Origin: Novosphingobium sp. ERN07
GTDB taxonomy: Bacteria; Pseudomonadota; Alphaproteobacteria; Sphingomonadales; Sphingomonadaceae
Assembly (NCBI RefSeq): GCF_012641335.1
Contig: NZ_JABAID010000002.1
Span: 186,001 to 250,000, forward strand
DNA: 64,000 nucleotides
Direction: 5' to 3'
This document shows positions 37,877-47,430 of this stretch, one piece after another. The translations under genes were made by a program, and so were the position numbers. The notes under the pieces are model-generated. The model worked only from the letters and a program-made list of their open reading frames with translations. It was not told where the DNA came from and made no database searches. Each line of letters opens with the position of its first letter. Position 1 is the first letter of the stretch.

Positions 37877-39165
37877 GCGGTCACCCTCGCCACTTTGGCT
37901 CCTGCCGGGATCGTCCGTGGTGCGGCATTCAACCGATCCTTGGCAAAGCCCGCCGCCTGTTGATAGGCCAGCATGAACGCGCTCCGCTCTGCCGCCGGGA
38001 TGACATCGTCGATGTTCTCGAACTGGCCACCGCAGCGGTCGTCCACCATGTTGAGCAAGCCGAACGGTCCGGCCCCGCGATTGCGCATGGCCACTTGCCC
38101 TATCGGCCCGCAGAACTCCGCATCCCACGCGGCCAGCGTATCCGCCGTGACGCCTTGTTCGACCATCAGGCGCCCGATAGTGCGCGCATCGATGATCGCC
38201 TGCGAAGCGCCGTTCGACCCGGTGGGATACATCGGATGCGCCGCATCACCCATCAACGCCACCGGCCCGTCCACCCACGTCGGCAGCGGATCGCGGTCGA
38301 TCATCGGGTTTTCATAGGCCACATCAGATTTCGCCAGCAGCGCGGGCAGATCGAGCCAGTCGTAGACGAAGCCGTCGAACTCCCTTGCAAACTCGGCAAG
38401 CTCCACCGGGCGGAACCAGCCTGACTTCGACCAGTCGTGGTCGGTGTCGTAAGTTTGCTCCGCAATCCAGTTGATGTCCGCCAGCCCGTCCGCATCCGGG
38501 TGCGAGATCGGGTAGATCACCACGCGGTGGCGGCTTGTGCCCAGCCCTACGAACGAAGATCCGCTGCGGATCGGCATGCCCTTGGCCGTCCCGCGCCACA
38601 TGATCGTGCCGCCCCAGTGGATCGGCGGTTGGTTCGGGTGCATCTGCGCGCGCACGCTCGAATGAATGCCGTCCGCGCCAAACAGCAGCGCGCCGCGTTC
38701 CTTGATGCGCACGCCTGCCGCCGTCTCTATCAGCGCAGTCACGCCACCATCGGCTTCATGCCGGTATCCGGTCACCTTGTGGCCCAGCCGAACGGCATCC
38801 GGTCCCATACGCTCGATCACCTTGCGATAGAGCATCATGTGGAACGCACCGCGATGCACCGCATACTGGTGCCAGTTATAGCCCGCCAGCTTCCCGCGCG
38901 GTTCGGAATAGATCTCGCGCCCGTTCAGTCCGACCAGCGCCCATTCGCGCGCCGGGATGCCCACGGCGTCCATCTCCGCTTCACCAATGCCCAGGTCTTC
39001 GAGTTCGCGAACCGCATTGGGCTGCAGGTTGATCCCCACGCCCAGCGGCTTCAATTCGCGCACGCCTTCGAACACAGTGCAAGGCACGCCGATTTCATGC
39101 AGCGTCAGCGCAAGCGCCAGACCACCGATGCCACCACCAGCAATAACCACATGATCACGGCGCAT
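37873..39165 (-). CDS. PhzS-like FAD-dependent monooxygenase
   Basis: A 430-residue class A flavoprotein monooxygenase. The N-terminal GGGIGGLALALTLHEIG binds FAD, FGADGIHSSVR is the DG motif, and LMGDAAHPMYPTGSNGASQA is the GD motif. Segments LKPLGVGINLQPNAVRELEDL and IYSEPRGKLAGYNW strongly resemble PhzS (phenazine hydroxylase) and relatives called flavin-dependent oxidoreductases. The substrate is unknown; no phenazine genes are present here. The ATG at 39165 has AAGGAAG about 10 bases upstream; the frame to 39204 has no better start. It is the first gene of an operon with the DUF3237 gene. Confidence 0.9.
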   Translation of the reverse strand: MRRDHVVIAGGGIGGLALALTLHEIGVPCTVFEGVRELKPLGVGINLQPNAVRELEDLGIGEAEMDAVGIPAREWALVGLNGREIYSEPRGKLAGYNWHQYAVHRGAFHMMLYRKVIERMGPDAVRLGHKVTGYRHEADGGVTALIETAAGVRIKERGALLFGADGIHSSVRAQMHPNQPPIHWGGTIMWRGTAKGMPIRSGSSFVGLGTSRHRVVIYPISHPDADGLADINWIAEQTYDTDHDWSKSGWFRPVELAEFAREFDGFVYDWLDLPALLAKSDVAYENPMIDRDPLPTWVDGPVALMGDAAHPMYPTGSNGASQAIIDARTIGRLMVEQGVTADTLAAWDAEFCGPIGQVAMRNRGAGPFGLLNMVDDRCGGQFENIDDVIPAAERSAFMLAYQQAAGFAKDRLNAAPRTIPAGAKVARVTA

Positions 39166-39386
39166 CGTCTTAAGTCTTCCTTCGAAATGCGCCCAAAGCG
39201 CCACCGCGCGCGCCTAGCGGGCCTCCTAGTCCGGTGCAAGCGCTCGCAGAGCATCCAAAGCCATCATGTGTTACGATCTGTCCCAACGGGCGGATTTTGA
39301 CGGGCGATTTGCGGTGGCTTGTTGCGCTGCAAAAGCCTATTGGCGCTGCGAATCCCGTCAGCCTGCAACCGGACAGACCTGATCCC

Positions 39387-39824
39387 ATGCGTATCGCCAT
39401 CGCCTCCGACCACGCCGCCGTCGATCTGAAAGCCGTCCTGCGCGAATATCTGATCGAGCTTGGGCATGAAGTGGCAGACCTCGGCCCCGAAACCGCTGAT
39501 CGGGTGGACTATCCCGATTACGGCTACAAGCTGGCCTCGGTCGTGGCCGAAGGCATCGCTGAACGCGGCGTTGCGCTGTGCGGATCGGGCATCGGCATTT
39601 CCATCGCCGTGAACCGCGATCCTGCCTGCCGCTGCGCGCTGGTATCCGAACCGCTGTCAGCCGCTCTTGCGCGTGAACACAACGATGCCAACGTGATCGC
39701 AATGGGCGCCCGCCTGACGGGTGAAGACATGGCCAAGGCCTGTCTCGACGCTTTTCTATCCACTGACTTCGGCGGAGGCCGCCACACCGGCCGCGTCGAA
39801 AAGCTTTCCAATCCCGCATTCTGA
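39387..39824 (+). CDS. rpiB: Ribose 5-phosphate isomerase B
   Basis: RpiB interconverts ribose-5-phosphate and ribulose-5-phosphate. The 145-residue product has [13 protein letters not shown] at the N-terminus, the catalytic Cys65 in [29 protein letters not shown], and a C-terminal [13 protein letters not shown], all of the LacAB/RpiB family. ATG at 39387 is the family start; the frame runs up to 39234 without homology. It lies 14 bases before glyA, suggesting one transcript. Confidence 0.95.
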   Translation: MRIAIASDHAAVDLKAVLREYLIELGHEVADLGPETADRVDYPDYGYKLASVVAEGIAERGVALCGSGIGISIAVNRDPACRCALVSEPLSAALAREHNDANVIAMGARLTGEDMAKACLDAFLSTDFGGGRHTGRVEKLSNPAF

Positions 39825-39838
39825 AGGAGCCAGAACCG

Positions 39839-41149
<1,311 letters not shown>

Positions 41150-41153
41150 GCCT

Positions 41154-41360
41154 ATGAACGACCAGGACGATCTCGCCGCCCGTGCCAAAGAGGAAGTCTC
41201 CGGCATGGCAAAGCAGGGCCTTGCCCACCCCTCGACCAAGCCGGTGCTGACCGGCGCGGCCATCGGGGCGGTGGCAGGCGCGATTCTCCCGGTCGTTTCC
41301 ATCCCCCTCGGCCTTGCCGTGGGCGCGGGCTTTGCCTTCTGGCAGCGGATCAAGCGCTGA
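41154..41360 (+). CDS. Small membrane protein
   Basis: A 68-residue protein starting MNDQDDLAARAKEEVSGMAK, with one glycine-rich hydrophobic stretch (TGAAIGAVAGAILPVVSIPL, continuing GLAVGAGFAFW) that could form one or a hairpin of two membrane segments, and a basic end RIKR. I recognise no named family. It lies 4 bases after glyA and is likely co-transcribed with it. Confidence 0.75.
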   Translation: MNDQDDLAARAKEEVSGMAKQGLAHPSTKPVLTGAAIGAVAGAILPVVSIPLGLAVGAGFAFWQRIKR

Positions 41361-41393
41361 TTAATTGATTCAGTTGTCAGCAAAGGCGACGCG

Positions 41394-41792
41394 ATGTTCA
41401 GATTTCTCTTTCGGCCTTCGCACGAAAAGCAGTGCCTCAGAGTTTTGGACATCTTTGCCACTGATTTTGCGCAAGAGTGTGCTTGGGAAGATATTCAACG
41501 CAAAGTTAGGCACGCCGTCCGCCAGCATTCAAAAGACCTTGAGCGTCGGATCGTTTTTGAAGGTCACCGCCCTAAAGATGTCGTTGGAGATATGATCGCG
41601 AACATCTGCTTGAACGATATTGAGATTGGATTCGACCATACCTATCGCGGCGTCCTGAGTATGAACGGCCAATGCAAACGAAACATCTTCGCCAAGGTAA
41701 TTACTCAACAGTTTGCCGATGGTTGGATAGACGCAACCGAGTTGGGTATAGCGAATGAGAATATGAAAAGCGCAGTTGCAGGTGCAGGATAA
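41394..41792 (+). CDS. Hypothetical protein, atypical composition
   Basis: A 132-residue soluble protein beginning [21 protein letters not shown] recognise no family. It is charged, has no signal peptide or membrane segment, and looks mainly helical ([40 protein letters not shown]). Codon use is visibly more AT-rich than in its neighbours, suggesting acquisition. Its stop overlaps the nrdR start (TAATG), so it is coupled to nrdR. In the glyA-nrdR order I expect in relatives this gene is usually absent; that is from memory and needs checking. Confidence 0.75.
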   Translation: MFRFLFRPSHEKQCLRVLDIFATDFAQECAWEDIQRKVRHAVRQHSKDLERRIVFEGHRPKDVVGDMIANICLNDIEIGFDHTYRGVLSMNGQCKRNIFAKVITQQFADGWIDATELGIANENMKSAVAGAG

Positions 41793-42283
41793 TGAGGTGT
41801 CCGTTCTGTGCCCACGATAACAGTCAGGTAAAAGACAGCCGGCCGAGCGAAGACAACACCTCGATCCGCCGGCGTCGCCAGTGCGAAGGCTGCGGCGCGC
41901 GCTTCACCACGTTCGAACGTGTGCAACTGCGCGAAGTGGTCGTGGTCAAAAGCGGGGAGCGCCGTGAACCGTTTGATCGGCTGAAGATCGAACAGTCCGT
42001 ATCGCTCGCCTGCCGCAAACGTCCGGTGTCGCAGGAACGGCTCGACCAGCTTGTTTCGGGCATCCAGCGCCAGATCGAAACAATGGGCGATGCTGAAGTG
42101 CCGTCAAAAGCCATTGGCGAAATGGTCATGGAAGGCCTGCGCCAGCTTGATAGCGTTGCCTATATCCGTTTCGCCAGCGTCTATCGCGATTTCACCGAAG
42201 CGCGCGATTTCGAAGAGTTCGCCAGCAGCGTTCAGGAAATGAGCGCAGAGGAAATGCAGCGCCGCGAAAGCCTGCGCGAATGA
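41792..42283 (+). CDS. nrdR: Transcriptional repressor NrdR
   Basis: NrdR is a zinc-ribbon/ATP-cone repressor of ribonucleotide reductase genes. In 163 residues it has a zinc ribbon with Cys3, Cys6, Cys31 and Cys34 ([10 protein letters not shown] ... [13 protein letters not shown]), then the ATP-cone [20 protein letters not shown] and [19 protein letters not shown]. Length and order are standard. The SPOUT methyltransferase gene overlaps its stop (ATGA). Confidence 0.97.
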   Translation: MRCPFCAHDNSQVKDSRPSEDNTSIRRRRQCEGCGARFTTFERVQLREVVVVKSGERREPFDRLKIEQSVSLACRKRPVSQERLDQLVSGIQRQIETMGDAEVPSKAIGEMVMEGLRQLDSVAYIRFASVYRDFTEARDFEEFASSVQEMSAEEMQRRESLRE

Positions 42284-43035
42284 GCGGGACGCCATCTTCA
42301 GACAAGCGCCCCGTAATCGTTCTCGTGCGTCCGCAGCTTGGCGAAAACATCGGCAAGGCGGCGCGCGCGATGCTCAATTTTGGCCTCGTTGAGATGCGGC
42401 TCGTCAGCCCTCGGGATGGCTGGCCCAACCCTTCTGCCGGGCCTGCTGCCGCCGGAGCAGATGTGGTGCTGGAACAGGCGCAGGTCTTCGATACGCTAGC
42501 CGATGCGGTCAGCGATTGTGCGCACGTCTATGCCACCACGGTGCGCAAGCGCGGCGTGACCAAGCCCGTGCTGACGCCGGAACAGGCCGCAAAGGACGTG
42601 ATCGGCGCCACGGGCCGCAGCGCGATCATCTTTGGGCCGGAACGTTCAGGCCTTGAAACCGATGACGTGGCCCTTGCCCGTGCAATCATCACCGTTCCGA
42701 TCAATCCCGAATTCGGCTCGCTCAATCTCGCACAGGCGGTTATCCTCTGCGCCTACGAGTTTTCGAAGCACGTCGATCTGGTGCAGCCCACCGTCGAAGA
42801 CCTGCTGCCACCTGCCCCGCAGGAGGAATTCGAAGGCATGTTCGAACAGCTTTGTACCCTGCTGGAACCGCGCGGCTATTTCGAACCCGCCGCCCGCGCC
42901 ACCGCCACGCGCCGCACGCTGCGCACGATGATGACCAAGCCGGGCTGGAATCACCTCGAACTGCGCACCTTTCGCGGCGTCCTCAGCTCCCTGCGCCGCA
43001 AACCTGGCTCCCGCCCCGGCGACGCGCTGGAATAG
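42280..43035 (+). CDS. TrmJ-like SPOUT RNA 2'-O-methyltransferase
   Basis: A SPOUT-family (TrmH/TrmJ-type) AdoMet methyltransferase of 251 residues. It shows [20 protein letters not shown] at the N-terminus, [14 protein letters not shown] and [17 protein letters not shown], the conserved motifs that form the trefoil knot. TrmJ modifies ribose 32 of the tRNA anticodon loop; the exact target here is inferred from homology. It is coupled to nrdR by an ATGA overlap and lies before rpsD. Confidence 0.93.
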   Translation: MSGTPSSDKRPVIVLVRPQLGENIGKAARAMLNFGLVEMRLVSPRDGWPNPSAGPAAAGADVVLEQAQVFDTLADAVSDCAHVYATTVRKRGVTKPVLTPEQAAKDVIGATGRSAIIFGPERSGLETDDVALARAIITVPINPEFGSLNLAQAVILCAYEFSKHVDLVQPTVEDLLPPAPQEEFEGMFEQLCTLLEPRGYFEPAARATATRRTLRTMMTKPGWNHLELRTFRGVLSSLRRKPGSRPGDALE

Positions 43036-43238
43036 GGCGCCAATCTCACGTCTAGTTATCGTTGCAAGTCTATCCCCCTTGACAACACATCGCATCTCTG
43101 TTCTTGGCCGCGCTTCGCAATTGGCCTCGCACACCCGGTGAAGCGGTGGCCGCATCCGAATATCAGGTCGGATGGTGCGGTTCCGGGTCCAGAAGCATCA
43201 GCCACGTGGCCGGTGCATTGCAAATTGAAAGGCAGCGC

Positions 43239-43850
43239 ATGTCCAAGCGCAAGGCATCCAAGTACAAAATTGACCGCCGTCTTGGCGAGAACATCTGGGG
43301 CCGTCCCAAGTCCTCGGTGAACCGTCGCTCCTATGGCCCCGGCCAGCACGGCCAGCGCCGCAAGAGCAAGGTCTCGGACTTCGGCATCCAGCTCCGCGCC
43401 AAGCAGAAGCTCAAGGGCTACTACGGCGATGTGACCGAAAAGCAGTTCAAGCGCACCTATCAGGAAGCGTCGAAGATGAAGGGCGATACAGGTCAGAACC
43501 TGATCGGCCTGCTCGAACAGCGTCTCGACATGGTCGTGTACCGCGCCAAGTTCGCACCGACCATCTTCTCGGCCCGTCAGGTCGTTTCGCACGGTCACAT
43601 CTATGTGAACGGCGTGAAGTGCAACATCGCGTCGCGTCGCGTTCGCCCCGGTGACGTGATCAGCCTCGGCAAGAAGGCCAAGGAAATGGCCCTGATCGCT
43701 GAAGCGCAGACTCTGCCTGAGCGTGAAGTTCCCGATTACGTCGCCGCCGAAGGCGACAAGGTCACTTTCACCCGCGTTCCGACGCTCGACGAAGTGCCCT
43801 ATCCGGTGAAGATGGAACCCAATCTGGTCGTCGAATTCTATTCGCGCTGA
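43239..43850 (+). CDS. rpsD: 30S ribosomal protein S4
   Basis: S4 is a primary 16S-binding and assembly protein. The 203-residue product starts [20 protein letters not shown] and has the S4 domain at [20 protein letters not shown] ... [12 protein letters not shown], ending VVEFYSR. It is preceded by a 203-base gap that contains a TTGACA at 43079 without a clear -10, and is followed by a strong terminator. In many bacteria rpsD sits in the alpha operon; here it is isolated, as usual in this group. Confidence 0.97.
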   Translation: MSKRKASKYKIDRRLGENIWGRPKSSVNRRSYGPGQHGQRRKSKVSDFGIQLRAKQKLKGYYGDVTEKQFKRTYQEASKMKGDTGQNLIGLLEQRLDMVVYRAKFAPTIFSARQVVSHGHIYVNGVKCNIASRRVRPGDVISLGKKAKEMALIAEAQTLPEREVPDYVAAEGDKVTFTRVPTLDEVPYPVKMEPNLVVEFYSR

Positions 43851-43880
43851 TCGGTTTCGGATCACTGACCGAACAAGGAA

Positions 43881-43907
43881 AAGGCGGGGCGCAAGCTCCG
43901 CCTTTTT
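43881..43907 (+). terminator. Rho-independent terminator after rpsD
   Basis: AAGGCGGGGC pairs with GCTCCGCCTT (10 bp, one G-T) around loop GCAA and is followed by TTT. Confidence 0.85.
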
Positions 43908-43998
43908 CGCGTTTGGAAACAGCGTGTTATTTCGGATTTCTGCACCCTGTTTTGCGCCGTGTCGTGGAACTGAAATGCGCCTTGGCCATTGGCAGGGC

Positions 43999-44196
43999 AT
44001 GACGCACTATCGCTTCGTTACCCCGCACCGCACCGGAAAATGGTATCCCGATCTGATAACCGCCCAGCAACAGGCCTTCGCGATTGGCGCAGGCTTCTAC
44101 GATGCGCGCACGGGCACATTCTATCCCTACAAGGAAACGCGGCTTGAAGTGGACGGTACTGTCGTTGCTGGACCGCCGGAGGGCATTGCGGCCTAA
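43999..44196 (+). CDS. Small hypothetical protein
   Basis: A 65-residue protein, [20 protein letters not shown], then [20 protein letters not shown] and [12 protein letters not shown]. It is basic and aromatic-rich in the first part; I recognise no family. In-frame ATGs at 43924 and 43975 would extend it by 25 or 8 residues; the TGGCAGGGC before 43999 is a modest ribosome-binding site. It converges with tgt, overlapping by 4 bases. Confidence 0.6.
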   Translation: MTHYRFVTPHRTGKWYPDLITAQQQAFAIGAGFYDARTGTFYPYKETRLEVDGTVVAGPPEGIAA

Positions 44197-45317
44197 CGCG
44201 CGAAGTAGTCGCGCCGGAAATCCGCTGCGAACGCCGCAAAGCGCCCCTCGGCAATTGCCGCACGCATTCCGGCCATAAGCTGCTGGTAGAACCACAGGTT
44301 ATGTTCGGTCAGCAGCATCGCCCCCAGCATCTCGCCCGACTTGTGCAGGTGGTGCAGATAGGCGCGGCTGTATTTCGTGCAGACGGGGCACGGGCAGCGT
44401 TCGTCCAGCGGGCGGGTATCTTCGGCGTGGCGGGCGTTGCGCATGTTGAGCGGGCCGTTCCACGTAAACGCCTGCCCGTTGCGGCCAGATCGCGTTGGCA
44501 GCACACAGTCGAACATATCGACCCCGCGCTCCACCGCGCCCACCAGATCGTCGGGCTTGCCCACACCCATCAGATAGCGTGGACGGTCCGCAGGCAATTG
44601 CTGCGGCGCAAAGTCCAGCGTGGCGAACATCGCTTCCTGCCCTTCACCCACGGCAAGGCCGCCGATAGCATAGCCATCAAAACCCACGTCGATCAGCGCA
44701 TCGGCGCTGGCCTTGCGCAGTCCCTCATCCAGCGCGCCCTGCTGGATGCCGAACAGGGCCGACCGTTCGGCATGTTCGCCGCCAGCATCGAAGGCGTCGC
44801 GACTACGCTTTGCCCAGCGCATCGACATTTCCATCGACTTGGCGATCACCTCACGCGGCTGATCGGCGCGGGGGCATTCGTCGAAACACATCACGATGTC
44901 AGACCCCAGCAGCCGCTGAATTTCCATCGAGCGTTCGGGGCTTAACAGGTGACGCGATCCATCAAGGTGGCTGGCGAAGGTCACGCCTTCCTCGGTGATC
45001 TTGCGCAGATCGGAAAGGCTCATCACCTGATAGCCGCCGCTGTCGGTCAGGATCGGGCGGTCCCAGCCCCCGAACTTATGCAATCCGCCAAGCCGCGCCA
45101 CACGCTCCGCACCGGGCCGCAGCATCAGGTGGTAGGTGTTGCCAAGAATTATGTCCGCCCCCGCCGCGCGCACATCCTCCATCTTCATCGCCTTGACCGT
45201 CGCTGCCGTGCCCACCGGCATGAAGGCAGGCGTGCGGATATCGCCGCGCATCATGCGGATCGTGCCGGTGCGGGCCTTGCCGTCAGTGGCGTGGATATCG
45301 AAGGCAAAACGGTTCAT
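44193..45317 (-). CDS. tgt: Queuine tRNA-ribosyltransferase
   Basis: Tgt exchanges guanine 34 for preQ1 in tRNAs for Asn, Asp, His and Tyr, including the tRNA-Asn at 12.6 kb. The 374-residue product has [12 protein letters not shown], the catalytic region [32 protein letters not shown] and [19 protein letters not shown]. The zinc site is intact as [20 protein letters not shown]. No queA or other queuosine gene lies nearby. Confidence 0.96.
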   Translation of the reverse strand: MNRFAFDIHATDGKARTGTIRMMRGDIRTPAFMPVGTAATVKAMKMEDVRAAGADIILGNTYHLMLRPGAERVARLGGLHKFGGWDRPILTDSGGYQVMSLSDLRKITEEGVTFASHLDGSRHLLSPERSMEIQRLLGSDIVMCFDECPRADQPREVIAKSMEMSMRWAKRSRDAFDAGGEHAERSALFGIQQGALDEGLRKASADALIDVGFDGYAIGGLAVGEGQEAMFATLDFAPQQLPADRPRYLMGVGKPDDLVGAVERGVDMFDCVLPTRSGRNGQAFTWNGPLNMRNARHAEDTRPLDERCPCPVCTKYSRAYLHHLHKSGEMLGAMLLTEHNLWFYQQLMAGMRAAIAEGRFAAFAADFRRDYFAR

Positions 45318-45379
45318 CGTGCGGTTTCTCAGGCCAAAAGAATGTTGCGGCCCTTAGGCGCAATCGCCAAGAGGCGCAA

Positions 45380-46168
45380 ATGCCCCATTTTTTGCTGATC
45401 GATCCCGTAACGCTCGACCTCTGGCTCTATCCCGCGCTGACGCTCGTGGCAGTGCTGACGGGCTTTATCGACGCGGTGGCGGGCGGCGGCGGGCTGGTGA
45501 TGATGCCGGTGCTGCTATCCACCCCGCTGCCGCCGCATGTCGTGCTTGGGACAAACAAGGTGCAATCGATGTGCGGCACGGCGATGGCAACATGGCGCTA
45601 CCACAAAGCGGGCCTGTTCAGCTTCCGCAAGAGCGCGCCGACGGCCCTAATCGTGTTTGTCGGCGCGATGGCAGGATCGCTGGCAATTCAGCGACTTAGC
45701 GCCGATGTACTGAAGCTTGTCGTGCCCGCGCTCCTCATCGCCGTCGCGCTCTACACCGTGCTTTCGCCCAACATGACCGACGACGACCGCCACGGCCACC
45801 TCTCCGAACGCGGTTACATGCCGGTCGGCGCGGGAGTGGGATTCTATGACGGCTTTTTCGGGCCGGGCGCGGGGCAGTTCTTTGCGACAACATTGGTCGG
45901 CCTGCGCGGGTTGGGGCTGACGCGGGCGACGGGGTTGACGAAGTATCTGAACGTCACCAGCAACATCGCCAGCGTGATCGTGTTCACCATCGGCGGTCAG
46001 GCGATGTGGGTGTTGGGTTTGTGCATGGGTGCAGGCGCGATGACGGGGGCATGGATCGGCTCGCACTTCGCCACAAAGTTCGGTGCAAAGATGATCCGCC
46101 CGCTGCTGGTTGTTGTGAGCATCGGATTGACGGTTCGGCTCATCTGGGGGTGGTTTGCCGCCCCCTAG
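45380..46168 (+). CDS. TSUP family permease (TauE/SafE-like)
   Basis: An inner-membrane permease of 262 residues with about seven to eight hydrophobic segments. The family repeat is seen as GFIDAVAGGGGLVMMPVLLS near the N-terminus and again as GFYDGFFGPGAGQFFATTLV in the middle, with LGTNKVQSMCGT and RATGLTKYLNVTSNIASV. TSUP proteins move organic sulfonates, sulfite or other anions; the substrate here is not known. The stop codon abuts the 33-base repeat at 46169-46201. Confidence 0.92.
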   Translation: MPHFLLIDPVTLDLWLYPALTLVAVLTGFIDAVAGGGGLVMMPVLLSTPLPPHVVLGTNKVQSMCGTAMATWRYHKAGLFSFRKSAPTALIVFVGAMAGSLAIQRLSADVLKLVVPALLIAVALYTVLSPNMTDDDRHGHLSERGYMPVGAGVGFYDGFFGPGAGQFFATTLVGLRGLGLTRATGLTKYLNVTSNIASVIVFTIGGQAMWVLGLCMGAGAMTGAWIGSHFATKFGAKMIRPLLVVVSIGLTVRLIWGWFAAP

Positions 46169-46201
46169 GTGCAGTTAGGTGCATCTAGGTGCACATCAGG
46201 A
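46169..46201 (+). repeat. 33-base repeat between convergent genes (copy 2)
   Basis: It matches the argJ copy (30566-30598) at 30 of 33 positions, with the same tandem GTGCAKYTAG units; one more TAGGTGCA lies at the left edge. The permease stop TAG directly abuts it and the stop of the minus-strand hypothetical gene (46196-46198) lies inside it. Confidence 0.75.
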
Positions 46202-47056
46202 ATCATAGGGACACTCGGCTGGCGGCTCGTCCGTTTTGGCCCGCGGCTTGCGTACCAGCAGGTGTTCAGGACGCCGTTCCTGCGCCACTTTGAACAGTTG
46301 CGACGTCTGGTTGACGTAGTTCGCGACCGAGCTTGCCCCTTGCATATGTTCGACAAGTTCAGGCGTCCGCTCTGCCTCGAACATGCGTAGAGGCCGCGTC
46401 GGATCGTGCGCTTCGAAGCGGGCATAGAACCACGGCTCCCCGCGCCGCAGTGCCAGTTCCTTTTTGGTATCGTACCATTCGAAAGCCCACATCAGCGGGC
46501 GCTGCCAGACATGGATCGGCAAGCGCCCGCCGATTACCGCGCCGGGCCAGGGTTCCGGGCGGTAGTGCAGGAACGGCGGCATCTGGGTCATCCAGACGGG
46601 TTCGTCGCTGAGGAAAATATAGGGCGTGATGATCTGGATGACAGGCCGTTCTGGGTGCCGCCATTCCTTTTCCGAAACCATCGCCATCATCGCGTTCAGG
46701 TGCTTGTTGCGGATCGTGGATTTGTCGCCATCGGCATTGACGAGAACGGGCGCGCCCTTTTCGTTGCGAGCGAAGCGCAGGCGCAGGTCGATAGGGCATG
46801 TGATCTCGAACAGGCGGGCTTCGTGATCGATCACGCCGGGGCAATAGTTCACGGACTTGGCATGGCGCGGCGGCGGATCGCCACGACGGACGCGGCGCGG
46901 TTCAGCCCAGATGAACCGCGCTTTGTCAGTATCGAGAATCCAGCCGACATCAACCGCGCGCGAAGCAGGCGGGGTTGATCCCACCTGCTTGCCTGCGTCG
47001 TCTTCGGCCTTCGCCACACCATTGCCCGAAAGCCAGCTTTTCAAACGTCCCAGCAC
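46196..47056 (-). CDS. Conserved-looking hypothetical protein
   Basis: A 286-residue soluble protein without signal peptide, starting MLGRLKSWLSGNGVAKAED from a GTG with GGAG upstream. The body is well-ordered and Trp/Pro-rich: KSVNYCPGVIDHEARLFEIT, RPVIQIITPYIFLSDEPVWM, TQMPPFLHYRPEPWPGAVIG and RLPIHVWQRPLMWAFEWYDT. I recognise no named domain. It lies 36 bases downstream of the giant RTX gene on the same strand, so it may be co-transcribed. Its stop lies in the 33-base repeat. Confidence 0.82.
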   Translation of the reverse strand: MLGRLKSWLSGNGVAKAEDDAGKQVGSTPPASRAVDVGWILDTDKARFIWAEPRRVRRGDPPPRHAKSVNYCPGVIDHEARLFEITCPIDLRLRFARNEKGAPVLVNADGDKSTIRNKHLNAMMAMVSEKEWRHPERPVIQIITPYIFLSDEPVWMTQMPPFLHYRPEPWPGAVIGGRLPIHVWQRPLMWAFEWYDTKKELALRRGEPWFYARFEAHDPTRPLRMFEAERTPELVEHMQGASSVANYVNQTSQLFKVAQERRPEHLLVRKPRAKTDEPPAECPYDS

Positions 47057-47092
47057 ATCAACTCCGGCATGGCTTGCATCTCCAGTCCTTCC

Positions 47093-47430
47093 TTAGAGGA
47101 CGAATTCCGCCCCAAGGAAAGCGGTCAATCCATCGACCTGGAACTGGAAGTCCGCCACGCCATCGCCATCGACATCGCCATAGACGATCGAGTTCGCTCC
47201 GATCGCATCATAGCGCAGTTCACCTGCCGTGCCGCTGAAGGCAGCCGTGCCGATAAACGCGAAGGCCTGATTGCCGCCAACAACGCTGTTGGCATCAATG
47301 GTATCGAGACGGATGCGGTCCCCTTCGGCCAATGAGAAGTCAGCGATACGGTCGAGCGGTCCGGCGCTGAATTCGGCAAGGCTGGTGAAGACGAACCTGT
47401 CCGCCCCGGCTCCGCCAAACAAAACGTCTG
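47093..47430 (-). other. C-terminal type I secretion domain of the RTX protein
   Basis: The last ~110 residues, from VLFGGAGADRFVFTSLAEFS through FIGTAAFSGTAGELRYDAIG and YGDVDGDGVADFQFQV to the end LGAEFVL, match the serralysin-type C-terminal targeting domain. It marks the protein for a TolC-type ABC exporter, which is not in this window. Confidence 0.85.

Noticed and set aside
37877..38128. N-terminal extension of the DUF3237 frame
   Set aside because: It lies wholly inside the monooxygenase gene in another frame and has no family similarity; the ATG at 37876 gives the normal length.
43079..43110. TTGACA upstream of rpsD as a promoter
   Set aside because: No acceptable -10 hexamer lies 15-19 bases downstream.
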